A DNA stretch of 64,000 nucleotides from Carboxylicivirga sp. M1479 (GTDB taxonomy: Bacteria; Bacteroidota; Bacteroidia; Bacteroidales; Marinilabiliaceae), in the NCBI RefSeq assembly GCF_007097485.1, contig NZ_VKDE01000018.1:124001-188000 (forward strand), given 5' to 3'. Every line of letters begins with the position of its first letter. Within the stretch, counting starts at the first letter, position 1. The notes beneath the pieces were generated by a model. The model was given only the letters and a program-made list of their open reading frames with translations, did no database searches and was not told the DNA's origin. Positions 37,201-46,024 of this stretch are shown here, piece by piece. Position numbers and translations under genes: made by a program.

Positions 37201-37394
37201 TAGATCCTGATTTCTTTATCAAGAACTTAAGTGTCAATTTCAATGCATATAACTTATTCTTCATCTATCGCGATGAGGATGCAAAAGATATTGACCCGAA
37301 CCAAACATGGGGTACTGGAAACGCACAAGGATATAACTTGTACAACGTTCCTACAACAACTTCTTATGGTTTTACTGTTAATGTTAAGTTTTAA
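34284..37394 (+). CDS. SusC-like TonB-dependent outer-membrane receptor
   Basis: Large outer-membrane importer of 1036 residues (or 1026 from ATG 34314, which starts right at the Lys-Arg of the signal peptide). Domains are a signal peptide ending at AFAQD, a carboxypeptidase-like regulatory domain (about 35-115, ISGTVTGAEDGMPIPGVSV), a TonB-box/plug region (DAVVVTALGIKREEK, then GKVAGLDLGSS and YVVDGVPVNN), and a 22-strand barrel to the end. The last residue is Phe (NVKF), as expected of an outer-membrane barrel. It pairs with the SusD-like lipoprotein 20 bases downstream. No glycoside hydrolase or peptidase follows, so the substrate cannot be read from the context. Confidence 0.93.
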   Translation: MLTNSKIKLFMKRRFDWFQRGLMGAVMLLLSVSIAFAQDVTISGTVTGAEDGMPIPGVSVVQQGTTNGTITDIDGNYSITAPSGAVISFTFVGMKAQEFTLSGQTTINVALQPDAVDLDAVVVTALGIKREEKSLGYGVSKVDSEEIQAAAGSDVLSSMQGKVAGLDLGSSQGGLGSSNRVVLRGNSSISGNNQPLYVVDGVPVNNSTIEETTGVWDRKDFGSGSMDINPDDIESVTVLKGPNAAALYGSRAQNGAIIITTKSGSKGQGLGVEISSSNMFDVVTEQYLPKVQNKYGQGSYINNVPTYTTTVTDDSWGPEMTGQSLPSWSGFEDNLTYSPQPNNIKDFFETGFKSTNTIALTKGGENGSSRFSYTNLNGSGIVPGNEQNRHNFNIRTQYDLSDWLRVDAKANYINQEIEGGTWLGEGSSNAIYGLFALPRNTNLNELKKYNYNNSPNDPYIGTQMNPYWTTLHDNMINKKDRLIGFVKVDFDINENLSGFVRAGTDYTDNTVEERYNLGHKQNKTGQWIMNQYKRRETNIDALLSYQKRFGELDFGVNLGGNMMNNKSAVTYNRGDDVISNGFWNIQNYLNKNASYNIYEKQVNSVYATLNLGYQNFLYLDASFRNDWSSTLPEENRSYFYPAVSTSLLINEIVEMNNVNLLKVRLGYAEVGNDSDPYRLATTFGVNPLLDHNGIPLMDVDGTPGVPDLKPERTGSFEFGVDFRAYNSRLFADFNYYSQSTKNQLFTTKVSSATGYVNKYLNGGDVVNSGFELSLGGVPVRTGSFEWETTLTLAKNTTEVKELAEGLDTQVLADLGNLVGGVQIVANKGKNGYGVIMGVPDKVDGEYQLGNNGFLPLSEQVELGNFTPDATFGWLNTFSYKRLNFRALIDGKIGGDVMNATKGELTAKGITENTLAHRESGIEVSGVDADGNPTTVLMNAQDYWGGLAGYGAPWVVDATNVRLRELSLGYNFKLDPDFFIKNLSVNFNAYNLFFIYRDEDAKDIDPNQTWGTGNAQGYNLYNVPTTTSYGFTVNVKF

Positions 37395-37414
37395 TTACAA
37401 GTAAATTTAAACAG

Positions 37415-39157
37415 ATGAAAATATTTAATAAATATATTCTTACAGGTTTGATTGCTTTGACAGTTTTCAGTTGTACTGATGATTTTGATCAAATGAATAC
37501 AAACCCTAACTCTCCTTCAGCGGATAACCCTGCTACAGAAGCAGTATTAGCTAGCTGTATGCGTAAGGCTTTCCATGAGGATAGATACGAATTTTGGAGA
37601 GGTGTTGTTTTACATGCTGAGCGTTTCGCAGGTCATGTAGATGGTGGTTATACTGGTGGCTGGTGGGCTCCTGGTGATTCTTATAACTACAACGAAGGAT
37701 GGACTGCTGCTGCATGGGATTCTTATAATTCATCATCATTTGTGAATGGTTATGGTGGAGCTCTTTTTGCTAATACCAATGTATTACTTGAGTATTATGA
37801 GTTAAACCCTGAAGCGCCATACGCTAAAGAGTTTACAGGAATGTGTCATGTTTTAAGATCTTTCCAATTCTTAAAAATTACCGATTTATTTGGTGATACA
37901 CCTTATTCAGAGCATGGTAATATTGATATTCCAACACCTAAGTTTGATGCTCAGCAAGCTATATATGACGACATAGAAGCGAAATTGAAAATGGCTGTAG
38001 AGGAGTATCTTAAGGAGGACGTTACTATTGGTACAATGTCAAGTTATGACTTAGTTTATGGCGGAAAGGTTGCCAACTGGAGAAAGTTCGCTAACTCATT
38101 ACGCTTGCGTATGGCTTTACGTCGTTCAAATGCCGACGAGGCTGGAGCGAAAGCAATTTTAGCTGATATTGTAAAGTACCCATTGTTAGAGGGTAATGAT
38201 GATAACGTTAAAGTTGATCGTACTGAGTCTTCTACTGACCTTCACAACCAATACTATGGTTTCTTTAAAACATGGCCAGGTGCAATGCCACATGGTTCAT
38301 ACAGTTGGGATGGTTTTGTTACTGATTGGGGACCTGGTCCAGGTGCATTTATTCCTGCTCGTGAAATTGTTGAGGTAATGAAAGGAAGCCCTCTTTATGC
38401 ATCTGATGTTAAAGAAGGTGGTTCTTCAAGTGATGATATTAATGCCCTTTCAGGTATTGTTGATCCTCGTATGGATAAATTCTTTATGCGACCTAAAGGT
38501 GATGTTGTTGCCGAGCATAAAGGACGTCCTGGACGTGCTGAGTATTTCTTAAAAGAAGGTGTTATTACCAATATTCAAAACGATGAAATGGAAGGTGATG
38601 TACACAACTACTCTTGGATGCACCCATCGATTTGGTATGATGGTGGTACTTGGGATCCTGTAAGTCTTGATTATGCAGAAGTTTGTTTAGCATTAGCTGA
38701 AGCTGTTAACAGAAACCTGGTGACTTATACCATGTCTGATGTTGATTTATTGCGTGCAGGTTTGGAAGCTAGTTGTGAGCGTTGGGGTGCAGATGCAGGT
38801 ACTTTTGCCGACGATGTAGTGGCTAAATTTAGCAATGGAGATGCAACAGCGCAGGAAGCAATTATTGCAACAGAGCGTTGGGTATCTGCTTATACAATGC
38901 CTCATCAGGCCTACTCAATTCTAAGAAGAACAGGTCATCCTGAGTATGTTTATTTAGATAAAGATGTTACCATTACTGGTACATGGGTAAACCCTGATGG
39001 TTCTGAAGAAACTCGTACAATTGAAAAGTATGCTCAAGGAAGTACCAACTTCAAGTTGCCTCAGCGAATGAGAATTCCTGAAAGTGAAATTGCAATTAAT
39101 AACAATGTGCCTGAAGAAAACAAGGACATGTTAAACAAAGTTTGGTGGGCTAAATAA
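37415..39157 (+). CDS. SusD-like (SusD/RagB family) surface lipoprotein
   Basis: Lid and substrate-binding partner of the SusC pore. The 580 residues start with a lipoprotein signal peptide with lipobox cysteine Cys20 (VFSC) followed by acidic residues (TDDFDQMN), a signal for surface display in Bacteroidetes. The protein has the helical SusD fold, with the MCHVLRSFQFLKITDLFGDTPYSE motif typical of the SusD_2 subgroup. Co-transcribed with susC (20-base gap) and closed by a strong terminator. Confidence 0.92.
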   Translation: MKIFNKYILTGLIALTVFSCTDDFDQMNTNPNSPSADNPATEAVLASCMRKAFHEDRYEFWRGVVLHAERFAGHVDGGYTGGWWAPGDSYNYNEGWTAAAWDSYNSSSFVNGYGGALFANTNVLLEYYELNPEAPYAKEFTGMCHVLRSFQFLKITDLFGDTPYSEHGNIDIPTPKFDAQQAIYDDIEAKLKMAVEEYLKEDVTIGTMSSYDLVYGGKVANWRKFANSLRLRMALRRSNADEAGAKAILADIVKYPLLEGNDDNVKVDRTESSTDLHNQYYGFFKTWPGAMPHGSYSWDGFVTDWGPGPGAFIPAREIVEVMKGSPLYASDVKEGGSSSDDINALSGIVDPRMDKFFMRPKGDVVAEHKGRPGRAEYFLKEGVITNIQNDEMEGDVHNYSWMHPSIWYDGGTWDPVSLDYAEVCLALAEAVNRNLVTYTMSDVDLLRAGLEASCERWGADAGTFADDVVAKFSNGDATAQEAIIATERWVSAYTMPHQAYSILRRTGHPEYVYLDKDVTITGTWVNPDGSEETRTIEKYAQGSTNFKLPQRMRIPESEIAINNNVPEENKDMLNKVWWAK

Positions 39158-39225
39158 GTTACCAAGCAAATTAAATAATAGTCTCTAAAACCAACTATTA
39201 TATATATTAAGTGTGATTAATGATG

Positions 39226-39257
39226 AAGGGTTCTGCTTAGGCGGAACCCTTTTTTTC
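39226..39257 (+). terminator. Terminator of the SusC/SusD operon
   Basis: Arms AAGGGTTC/GAACCCTT, then seven T. Confidence 0.85.
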
Positions 39258-39403
39258 CTTTTAAAAAGAGTGGCAATATTGTGAAGCTTTAATTATTTTG
39301 CATAATGTGATATTAATCATGGGTACAATTCAAATACCTTTTGCACATTTGCTATTTAGAATTGGAATAGATAGGAAAGTAAAATAAGATAAAAAACTAC
39401 ACA

Positions 39404-40435
39404 ATGACATTAATGAAAGCTCTAGTGAAATCAAAGGCCGAAAAAGGTATTTGGTTGGAAGAGGTAAAGATACCTAAAATTGGACCTAATGATGTGTTAA
39501 TCAAGGTGTCGAAGTCGGCAATTTGTGGTACCGACTTACATATTTATAAGTGGGACGAGTGGGCTCAGAATACCATTCCTTTAGGTATGACCATCGGACA
39601 TGAATATGTAGGCCATGTTGCTCAAGTGGGTAGCGAGGTGAAAGAATTTAAAGAGGGTGATCGTGTAACAGGTGAAGGTCACATTGCTTGTGGTCACTGT
39701 CGTAATTGTCGTCGAGGTCGTCAGCATATTTGTGAGCGAACTGTAGGGATTGGTGTAAATATCGATGGTTCATTTGCCGAGTACGTTAAGGTGCCAGCAA
39801 CCAACGTCATGAAAATTAATGCTTCCATTCCTGATGAGGTATTAGCTATTATGGATCCATTTGGTAATGCTACTCATACAGCTTTATCGTTTCCATTAAT
39901 TGGCGAAGATGTATTAGTAACAGGATCAGGGCTTATTGGAAGTATGGCTGTGGCAGTTGCTAAATTTGCTGGTGCTCGTTATGTTGTGGCTACTGAAACA
40001 AATGAATTTAGAGCTGAATTGGCACGCAAAATGGGTGCCACACGTGTGGTTAATCCAATTACTGAAAACCTACGTGAGGTAATGGATGAAATTGGTATGA
40101 TAGGTTTTGATATTGGTCTTGAGTGTTCAGGTGCACCAGCTGCTTTTAATCAGTTAGTGGAGCACATGTATAACTCTGGTAAAATATCAATGTTAGGAAT
40201 ACTTCCATCAAGTACTCAGGTAGATTGGAACCGTATTATCTTTAAAGGTTTAACCTTAAAAGGTATCTATGGTCGCGAAATGTATGAAACTTGGTATCAC
40301 ATGGAGCAAATGCTAATGTCAGGAATGGATTTATCTCCAATTATTACTCATCGTTACAGCATTAATGATTTTCAAAAAGGATTTGATGTGATGGAAGAGG
40401 GGAACTGCGGAAAAGTGCTTTTAAACTGGGACTAA
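39404..40435 (+). CDS. tdh: L-threonine 3-dehydrogenase
   Basis: Oxidises threonine to 2-amino-3-ketobutyrate with NAD+, leading to glycine and acetyl-CoA. Zinc medium-chain dehydrogenase: the catalytic zinc site is [13 protein letters not shown] and GHEYVG, the structural zinc site [15 protein letters not shown], and the Rossmann motif near [11 protein letters not shown]. From ATG 39413 the protein is 340 residues and aligns with the N-terminus of E. coli Tdh (MKAL), so that start is likely; 39404 adds three residues. The usual partner kbl is not adjacent. Single-gene unit closed by a terminator. Confidence 0.95.
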   Translation: MTLMKALVKSKAEKGIWLEEVKIPKIGPNDVLIKVSKSAICGTDLHIYKWDEWAQNTIPLGMTIGHEYVGHVAQVGSEVKEFKEGDRVTGEGHIACGHCRNCRRGRQHICERTVGIGVNIDGSFAEYVKVPATNVMKINASIPDEVLAIMDPFGNATHTALSFPLIGEDVLVTGSGLIGSMAVAVAKFAGARYVVATETNEFRAELARKMGATRVVNPITENLREVMDEIGMIGFDIGLECSGAPAAFNQLVEHMYNSGKISMLGILPSSTQVDWNRIIFKGLTLKGIYGREMYETWYHMEQMLMSGMDLSPIITHRYSINDFQKGFDVMEEGNCGKVLLNWD

Positions 40436-40460
40436 TTAATTCTTAGTATATCGATTGATT

Positions 40461-40492
40461 AAAGGGTAGTCATTAGGCTGCCCTTTTTCTTT
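40461..40492 (+). terminator. tdh terminator
   Basis: Arms AAAGGGTAG/CTGCCCTTT (one G-U pair), then a T-rich tail. Confidence 0.75.
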
Positions 40493-40516
40493 TTCCCGAC
40501 GGTTTGTTTTTATTCT

Positions 40517-40524
40517 TAAATTTG
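40517..40524 (+). promoter_or_regulatory. -7 box (TAAATTTG) for the gene at 40647
   Basis: Exact TAnnTTTG match giving a leader of about 115 bases. That leader can fold (GTTTG/CAAAC and CCAG/CTGG inverted repeats) but matches no riboswitch I know. Confidence 0.4.
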
Positions 40525-40646
40525 CAACATGAGTTGATCTCAAAGGGTATTTGTTTGAAGGAGATCAAACGAAACGCTTTTTGTTTACAATAAGTTCCAC
40601 CAGCCTGCTGTAGGCAAGTCTGGAAAATGAAAATAATTTTAAGCAG

Positions 40647-41867
40647 ATGAATATTAAAAACTTTCCATATTTAAAACTGATATTTATTTTTTCGATGACG
40701 TCCCTCTCTGTTATTAGTAGTGGGCAAGATCAAGAATCATGGGCTGAGCGACTAAATAACTTAAATTCGATGCTTGATCCTAATAACAAGCGCTTTGAGC
40801 TATTGGCATTGTCAAAGGATTTAATGCAACAGGGTATCCCGAATGAGAAATTAAATGAATTAGAAAAGTATACAGACCAGGTGCAGGTAGTAAAGTCTGA
40901 CGACGACATGATTACTGTTGTAGCATTTGGCGCACCCACGTATAAAGGCGTTTATCAGTTAGAATGGATTATTCATCATGATAATCAATCATGGGCATTT
41001 AGTGAAGAGTATAACTCTACCTTCAGTAGCGGAGCGAAGGATTTAACTTTTACTTTCAACAAAACGGAAGATGATCTATACAGCTTAAAAGTTACTACAG
41101 GCAAACAAACCCTCGTTGATGCATGTGATTTAATCAGTAAATGCTTATTTGAGCAACTTCAAACCCTTAGTTCTGATCAGGAAAAGGAAGATTTAAATGC
41201 CTTATTGCTAAAGCGATTAAATAATTTGTGGTCAGATGAGGCATATTTTAGCAAGGCATTTACAGGCTTAAAGCGGATGAAAACATTGCATTCGGAAGAT
41301 GGGAAAGTAAAAATTTGTACCTACAACCTGCAAAAGGAGGGTTTTAATCAGTTCTTCTGTGGGGCTGTGATAACTAAAGATGATGAAGTAAGCGTGCACA
41401 TGCTTACTGATACTTCTGAAAAAATACGTTCGCCCGAGAGATCTTCCTTAACTAATAAAAAGTGGTACGGAGCCTTGTATGTTGATTTAATACAAACATC
41501 GGGAGGGGGTAAAACTTACTACACGCTCATAGGGTATAAAGGCCACGACGAATTTGTAAAAACTCGTGTATTAGATGTTCTTTTAATTCAAAACGGACGT
41601 TTGCGCTTTGGAATGCCAATTTTCAAAACCGATAGGGTAAGCCGTAATCGTGTGGTTTTCCAGTACTCATCAAAAGCAACCATGATGCTGCGTTACGATG
41701 CGCGCGAGAAACTGATTGTGTACGATAACCTGGCTCCAGCAGATCCAATGTATCGAGGTGTTTATCATTATTACGGACCCGATTTTTCATACAACGCTTT
41801 TAAATTTACCAAAGGCGTTTGGGAAAATAGGAAAGATATTGATTTACGAAATCCCAAGAGCGAATAG
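40647..41867 (+). CDS. Secreted protein of unknown function
   Basis: Not recognised. 406 residues with a signal peptide (about 1-26, ending near SSGQD). The N-terminal half is helical and polar; the second half, from about residue 215, is rich in beta-strand patterns and aromatics (WYGALYVDLI, GKTYYTLIGYKGHDEF, NRVVFQYSSKATMMLRYD). That beta-rich part resembles a compact periplasmic domain. No lipobox or catalytic motif. It lies 63 bases before the dipeptidyl peptidase III gene with no terminator between them, so the two are probably co-transcribed. Confidence 0.7.
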   Translation: MNIKNFPYLKLIFIFSMTSLSVISSGQDQESWAERLNNLNSMLDPNNKRFELLALSKDLMQQGIPNEKLNELEKYTDQVQVVKSDDDMITVVAFGAPTYKGVYQLEWIIHHDNQSWAFSEEYNSTFSSGAKDLTFTFNKTEDDLYSLKVTTGKQTLVDACDLISKCLFEQLQTLSSDQEKEDLNALLLKRLNNLWSDEAYFSKAFTGLKRMKTLHSEDGKVKICTYNLQKEGFNQFFCGAVITKDDEVSVHMLTDTSEKIRSPERSSLTNKKWYGALYVDLIQTSGGGKTYYTLIGYKGHDEFVKTRVLDVLLIQNGRLRFGMPIFKTDRVSRNRVVFQYSSKATMMLRYDAREKLIVYDNLAPADPMYRGVYHYYGPDFSYNAFKFTKGVWENRKDIDLRNPKSE

Positions 41868-41930
41868 CGCACTTTTAGTGCCTAGTAATTAATGCCTAAT
41901 AACAATTAACGCTTAATAAATAATTATAGC

Positions 41931-43892
41931 ATGACTCCTTTTGCCTATCAAGTTGAGCAATTTGCCGATTTACGAATTTTGAGATATGAGATTCCTAATT
42001 TCGAAACTTTACCACTCAACAAAAAAGCCTACATCTATTATTTATCGCAGGCTGCATTGTGTGGTCGTGATATAATATGGGATCAGCATAACGAGCATAA
42101 CCTGTTTTTAAGGGGTTGTCTAGGAATTATTTACAAGGAATTGGATAGAATAAATTCATCGTTCCAAAAATTGGAATTGTACTATAAGCGTGTTTTATTT
42201 TCTAATGGCTTACACCATCACTACAGTACCGAAAAGATACCAATTGACCTTACTGCAAAAGAATTGGACGAATGGGTAAGTTGTTTTTCTTCTCAGGAAA
42301 TAAACAAACTAGGTCTTAAATCATCGGATGAGTTGAAGACTAAACTATCTAGCTTATTAATGGATGTTGAGTATGCAACAAAACGTGTTTGTCAGGATGA
42401 GGGCAAAGATTTGGTGCAACATTCAGCCAATAATTTTTATAAAGATTTAGCACAGCACGAGGCAGAAGCTTTTTATTCAAAGCTGAAGGATGAGGATGAA
42501 CCACATGGCATATCTCATGGCTTAAATAGCCGACTGATAAAAACAGACGCTGGGATACGTGAAGAAGTATGGAAGCTTAACGGAAAATACTCAAAGGCCA
42601 TTGAGAAAATTATTTATTGGCTAAATAAAGCTGCTGAAGTAGCGGAAAACAAGCAGCAGAAAAAGTGCATCAATTTGTTGTGTGAGTATTATATAACGGG
42701 CGACCTTAAGCTTTTTGATGAATATAGCATTGAATGGTTGCAGGAGCAGACTGGAAGTATTGACTTTATAAATGGCTTTATTGAGGTTTATGGCGATCCT
42801 CTTGGTTTTAAAGCTACCTGGGAAAGTCTGGTTAACATTACCGATGAAGAGGAAACAGCCAAAGCATCCATTATAAGTGAGCAGGCGCAGTGGTTTGAAG
42901 ATCATTCTCCTGTTATGCCTCATCATCGCAAAGACAAAGTGAAAGGCGTAACTATGAAAGTGATTAATGCGATAATGTTGGGAGGAGATTGTTATCCTGC
43001 TTCGCCATTGGGAATAAACCTGCCAAATGCCGAATGGATACGCGAGGTGCATGGTTCAAAATCAGTTTCTTTGCAGAATATCAGTCATGCCTACGAAATG
43101 GCTTCCTTAAGCTCTGGTGTTATTGAAGAGTTCGCCTATTCAATTGACGAAATTAAACTGCATAAACTATACGGCAGTATCGCAGATAATCTGCATACGC
43201 ATTTGCATGAATGTGTGGGGCATGGCTCAGGGAAATTAGAAGAAGGAGTTGGGTCCGATGCATTAAAAGCTTATGGTTCAGTTATAGAAGAAGCCCGAGC
43301 CGATTTGTTTGGTTTGTACTTTATGGCTGACGAGAAAATGATTGAACTGGGATTAGTGCCGCACATGGATGTGGCCAAAGCACAGTACAACTCATATATA
43401 CGAAATGGCTTAATGGTTCAATTGGCACGCATTGCTGAAGGAGCCAATATTGAACAGACACATATGCGCAATCGACAGTTAATTGCCTCCTGGGTTTTGG
43501 AAAATACTAGAGAGAGTAATGCTGTTGTAAAAGTAGAGAAAGAGGGAAAAACATATTTTGTCATCAATGATTATAAGCAGCTACGTTTGTTATTTGGTCA
43601 ATTACTTAAGGAAGTGCAACGTATTAAATCGCAAGGTGATTACTTAGCGGCCAAGAAGTTGGTAGAAACATATGGGGTGCACGTCAATAAGGAAATACAC
43701 AGTGAGGTAATCAGGCGATATTCGAAACTCAATGTTGCACCATACTCAGGTTTTCTTAACCCTGAGTTAACGGCCATTTATACTAATCAAGAGCTAATAG
43801 ATGTAAAGGTAAGCTACGACGAGAGCTTTATGGAGCAGATGCAACGTTACAATGTTGAGTACAACTTTGAAATGGGGAATAGCAGGCCGTAA
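41931..43892 (+). CDS. Dipeptidyl peptidase III (M49 family metallopeptidase)
   Basis: Zinc exopeptidase that releases dipeptides from the N-terminus of peptides. The 653-residue protein has the M49-specific six-residue zinc motif HECVGH (His426, Glu427, His431) and the third ligand in EEARAD (Glu453/454). Bacterial M49 enzymes are around 650-700 residues, so it is full length. No signal peptide, hence probably cytoplasmic. The last codons and stop lie inside the terminator hairpin at 43881-43912. Likely co-transcribed with the preceding unknown. Confidence 0.9.
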   Translation: MTPFAYQVEQFADLRILRYEIPNFETLPLNKKAYIYYLSQAALCGRDIIWDQHNEHNLFLRGCLGIIYKELDRINSSFQKLELYYKRVLFSNGLHHHYSTEKIPIDLTAKELDEWVSCFSSQEINKLGLKSSDELKTKLSSLLMDVEYATKRVCQDEGKDLVQHSANNFYKDLAQHEAEAFYSKLKDEDEPHGISHGLNSRLIKTDAGIREEVWKLNGKYSKAIEKIIYWLNKAAEVAENKQQKKCINLLCEYYITGDLKLFDEYSIEWLQEQTGSIDFINGFIEVYGDPLGFKATWESLVNITDEEETAKASIISEQAQWFEDHSPVMPHHRKDKVKGVTMKVINAIMLGGDCYPASPLGINLPNAEWIREVHGSKSVSLQNISHAYEMASLSSGVIEEFAYSIDEIKLHKLYGSIADNLHTHLHECVGHGSGKLEEGVGSDALKAYGSVIEEARADLFGLYFMADEKMIELGLVPHMDVAKAQYNSYIRNGLMVQLARIAEGANIEQTHMRNRQLIASWVLENTRESNAVVKVEKEGKTYFVINDYKQLRLLFGQLLKEVQRIKSQGDYLAAKKLVETYGVHVNKEIHSEVIRRYSKLNVAPYSGFLNPELTAIYTNQELIDVKVSYDESFMEQMQRYNVEYNFEMGNSRP

Positions 43893-43912
43893 TATGGCCT
43901 GCTGTATTTAAT
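43881..43912. terminator. Terminator overlapping the DPP III stop codon
   Basis: Perfect arms AGCAGGCC/GGCCTGCT with the TAA stop (43890-43892) in the loop, then a weak T-rich tail. It also faces the convergent lipoprotein gene. Confidence 0.65.
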
Positions 43913-43916
43913 TTAG

Positions 43917-44549
43917 TTATTTAAATAATTCATTTTCCCATTCAATATAAAACTGGCCATCTTCAACTACAAGTTGTTCGTTGGTATCAACAATACGACT
44001 TTGTTCGTGTTTGTAGCCATAGGCAGTAAACGAGAATGTTCCACTGATGTTTTTGTTAATGGCGTCAAACGATGTTATGGAAATCTCTCCAACTGGCTCT
44101 GTAAGTTTACTTTCTTCATAGAAACAATACGTTGTGTAGAATAAACCTTGTTGGATTCCATTAATTAAGTTGACCGATTCTAGTCCTGCCGATGCCCAGT
44201 GATAAGTAATATCAGGCGTACTTCTGTGTAAGCTAATGCTTTTCTGATCGACAGCTTTACGATAAGGGAATTGAAGACTGATAAAAACATCGCCAATGTT
44301 GGCTCGTATGGTTAAGCTTGAATCAATTACTTCTTCACTATCGGTCTTTGATAAAATGGCAGTGCCAAACGAGAATTCGGCCCTATCATAATTATAGACT
44401 GAGTCTTGATAAAGGCAAAAAGGGACCTGATTAATCTTGGCTTTCACATAGCTTGTTTTAATCTCTGGATCTTCTTCTGGTAAAATAGTGTCTTTTGAGC
44501 AGGCAGTAATTAATAAAACAAGTAGACTTAAGGAAATAATGTGTTTCAT
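43917..44549 (-). CDS. Lipoprotein of unknown function
   Basis: Not recognised. 210 residues from the ATG at 44549; a further upstream in-frame start at 44603 would put 18 polar residues before the signal peptide and is rejected. The signal peptide ends in a lipobox (LLITACSKD, Cys17). The mature part looks all-beta with alternating polar and hydrophobic residues. No motif. Its start lies close to the B12 riboswitch promoter on the other strand, but no shared control is evident. Confidence 0.65.
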   Translation of the reverse strand: MKHIISLSLLVLLITACSKDTILPEEDPEIKTSYVKAKINQVPFCLYQDSVYNYDRAEFSFGTAILSKTDSEEVIDSSLTIRANIGDVFISLQFPYRKAVDQKSISLHRSTPDITYHWASAGLESVNLINGIQQGLFYTTYCFYEESKLTEPVGEISITSFDAINKNISGTFSFTAYGYKHEQSRIVDTNEQLVVEDGQFYIEWENELFK

Positions 44550-44682
44550 TGGGTTTGTTGTTAGTGTTAAATATGAATTAGAATAGTTGCTTTTTGTTAA
44601 CAAATACTGTGCCTTAATAATGACTGCTGTCGAGTATTTGTTGATATACCGACTGGACGTTTAACAATCCAATATAAAACAT
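44550..44682. other. Divergent gap before the riboswitch promoter
   Basis: Short stretch between the lipoprotein gene and the cobalamin operon promoter. Nothing else recognised; with the riboswitch it makes a 329-base non-coding region. Confidence 0.35.
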
Positions 44683-44690
44683 TACTTTTG
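44660..44690 (+). promoter_or_regulatory. Promoter of the cobalamin uptake operon
   Basis: TTTA at 44660-44663, 19 bases, then TACTTTTG at 44683-44690. The -7 box is exact, and transcription would begin right at the 5' edge of the riboswitch. Confidence 0.6.
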
Positions 44691-44694
44691 CGTC

Positions 44695-44845
44695 GTTGGT
44701 AAGATAGGGAATCAGGTTAATTGCCTGAGCTGTTCCCGCAGCCGTAATCAGTGCCCAGTTGGGAATTTGATCAATACAAACCACTGTTGAATATTCAATG
44801 GGAAGGGATGATCAAAAATGAGAGCCGGAAAACCTGTCCGCTAAT
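44695..44845 (+). promoter_or_regulatory. Cobalamin (adenosylcobalamin) riboswitch
   Basis: The conserved blocks of the B12 riboswitch are present in order: GGGAATcaGGTT, GCTGTTCCCGCAGCCGTAA (the variant of the C-rich core), CCACTG, GGGAAGG, and GAGCCGGAAAACCTG. It lies directly upstream of btuF. No terminator hairpin with a T-run follows; instead, a purine-rich GGGAG at 44866-44870 sits 8 bases before the btuF ATG, the only clear Shine-Dalgarno-like site I saw in this window. This favours control of translation start by B12. Confidence 0.9.
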
Positions 44846-44878
44846 GTATTATTCATCAATCTTTCGGGAGAAAAAGAA

Positions 44879-46024
44879 ATGACTAAAAACATTCTATTAT
44901 TCCTTTTGGGAACTACCGTTTTACTAGCCTGTCAATCCAAGTCGAGTAAAGGTGCAGCCGACGGAAACCATATTCAGGCTGATAGTACTTACATTCCAAA
45001 ATATGCCAAGGGATTTAGTATAAATTATTTCGAAGGTTATAAGCAAATTGTACTTAACGACCCATGGGGCGATTCCACCAAGACAGAAACATTTGCATTG
45101 CTTACAGATGAGACCTTAATTAATAATGCGAAAGAGCATAACGATCACGTAATCACTCATACACCAAATAAGTGGATAGCGCTTTCTTCAACAATGGTTA
45201 ATTATGCGAATGTATTGGACATGAAGCACACCATTAAAGGTGTTGCAGAACCGCAGTACATTGCAGATGACTTTATTCAGGAAGGCATAAAAAATGAAAG
45301 TATTAAAAATGTGGGAATGGCGGTAGCACCCGATGTGGAAGTAATGGTTGATTTGGAACCAGACTTTATGATGGTTTCGCCCTTTAAAGATAATCACTTT
45401 GCTGCTGTTACATCTGCTGGAATACCTGTTATAACCAATGCTGACTATTTAGAGCAGACTCCTTTGGGACGTGCTGAATGGCTAGTTTTTGTTGGCGAGT
45501 TATTGGGCGAGGGTAAAAAAGCTAAGCGAATTTTTAATGCCATTGCAAAAGAATATGCTGAGGTTCAGAACCTGGCTGCTCAAATAACAACTAAACCATC
45601 TGTTTTCACTGGGCATATTTATCAAGGCATTTGGTATACGCCAGCGGGTGAAAGTTATATGGCTAATTATTTTAATGATGCTGGTTGCAATTACATATAT
45701 AAAGACAGTAGAGGCACAGGATCTTTATCTCTCGATTACGAAACAATAATTGATAAAGCTGAACATACAGAGTATTGGGTGTTAATCATTAACTATCCTA
45801 CCGAAGTGACCTACTCCGAACTTGAGAAAATAGATAATCGCTACACTGATTTTGATGCTTTTAAAAAGAGAAAGGTGGTAGTTACAAATGCCTCCCATTC
45901 ACTTTATTTTGAAAAGGGCTTGTTGCAACCACACTTGGTGTTGGCTGATTTAGTTCATGCTTTTCATCCTCAATTATTGAAGGATTACAAGCCGAAATAT
46001 TTTCATCAATTAACTAACGAATAA
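44879..46024 (+). CDS. btuF: Cobalamin ABC transporter, substrate-binding lipoprotein
   Basis: Captures vitamin B12 in the periplasm and delivers it to BtuCD. 381 residues with a lipoprotein signal peptide, lipobox cysteine Cys18 (LLACQS), then a type III (two-lobe, helical linker) periplasmic binding fold: ALLTDE, VEVMVDLEPDFMMVS and SYMANYFNDAGCNYIY are features of the metal-chelate binding family. The family also includes haem and siderophore binders; the B12 riboswitch upstream decides for cobalamin. Overlaps btuC by one base (TAATG). Confidence 0.9.
   Translation: MTKNILLFLLGTTVLLACQSKSSKGAADGNHIQADSTYIPKYAKGFSINYFEGYKQIVLNDPWGDSTKTETFALLTDETLINNAKEHNDHVITHTPNKWIALSSTMVNYANVLDMKHTIKGVAEPQYIADDFIQEGIKNESIKNVGMAVAPDVEVMVDLEPDFMMVSPFKDNHFAAVTSAGIPVITNADYLEQTPLGRAEWLVFVGELLGEGKKAKRIFNAIAKEYAEVQNLAAQITTKPSVFTGHIYQGIWYTPAGESYMANYFNDAGCNYIYKDSRGTGSLSLDYETIIDKAEHTEYWVLIINYPTEVTYSELEKIDNRYTDFDAFKKRKVVVTNASHSLYFEKGLLQPHLVLADLVHAFHPQLLKDYKPKYFHQLTNE

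Noticed and set aside
34284-39157. Complete polysaccharide utilisation locus
   Set aside because: Only SusC and SusD are present; no glycoside hydrolase, lyase, sulfatase or adjacent regulator was found, so the substrate cannot be assigned.
41868-41930. Short repeats of the form GCCTAATAA before the DPP III gene
   Set aside because: Three imperfect AT-rich copies with variable spacing (14-17 bases); too weak to separate from base composition.
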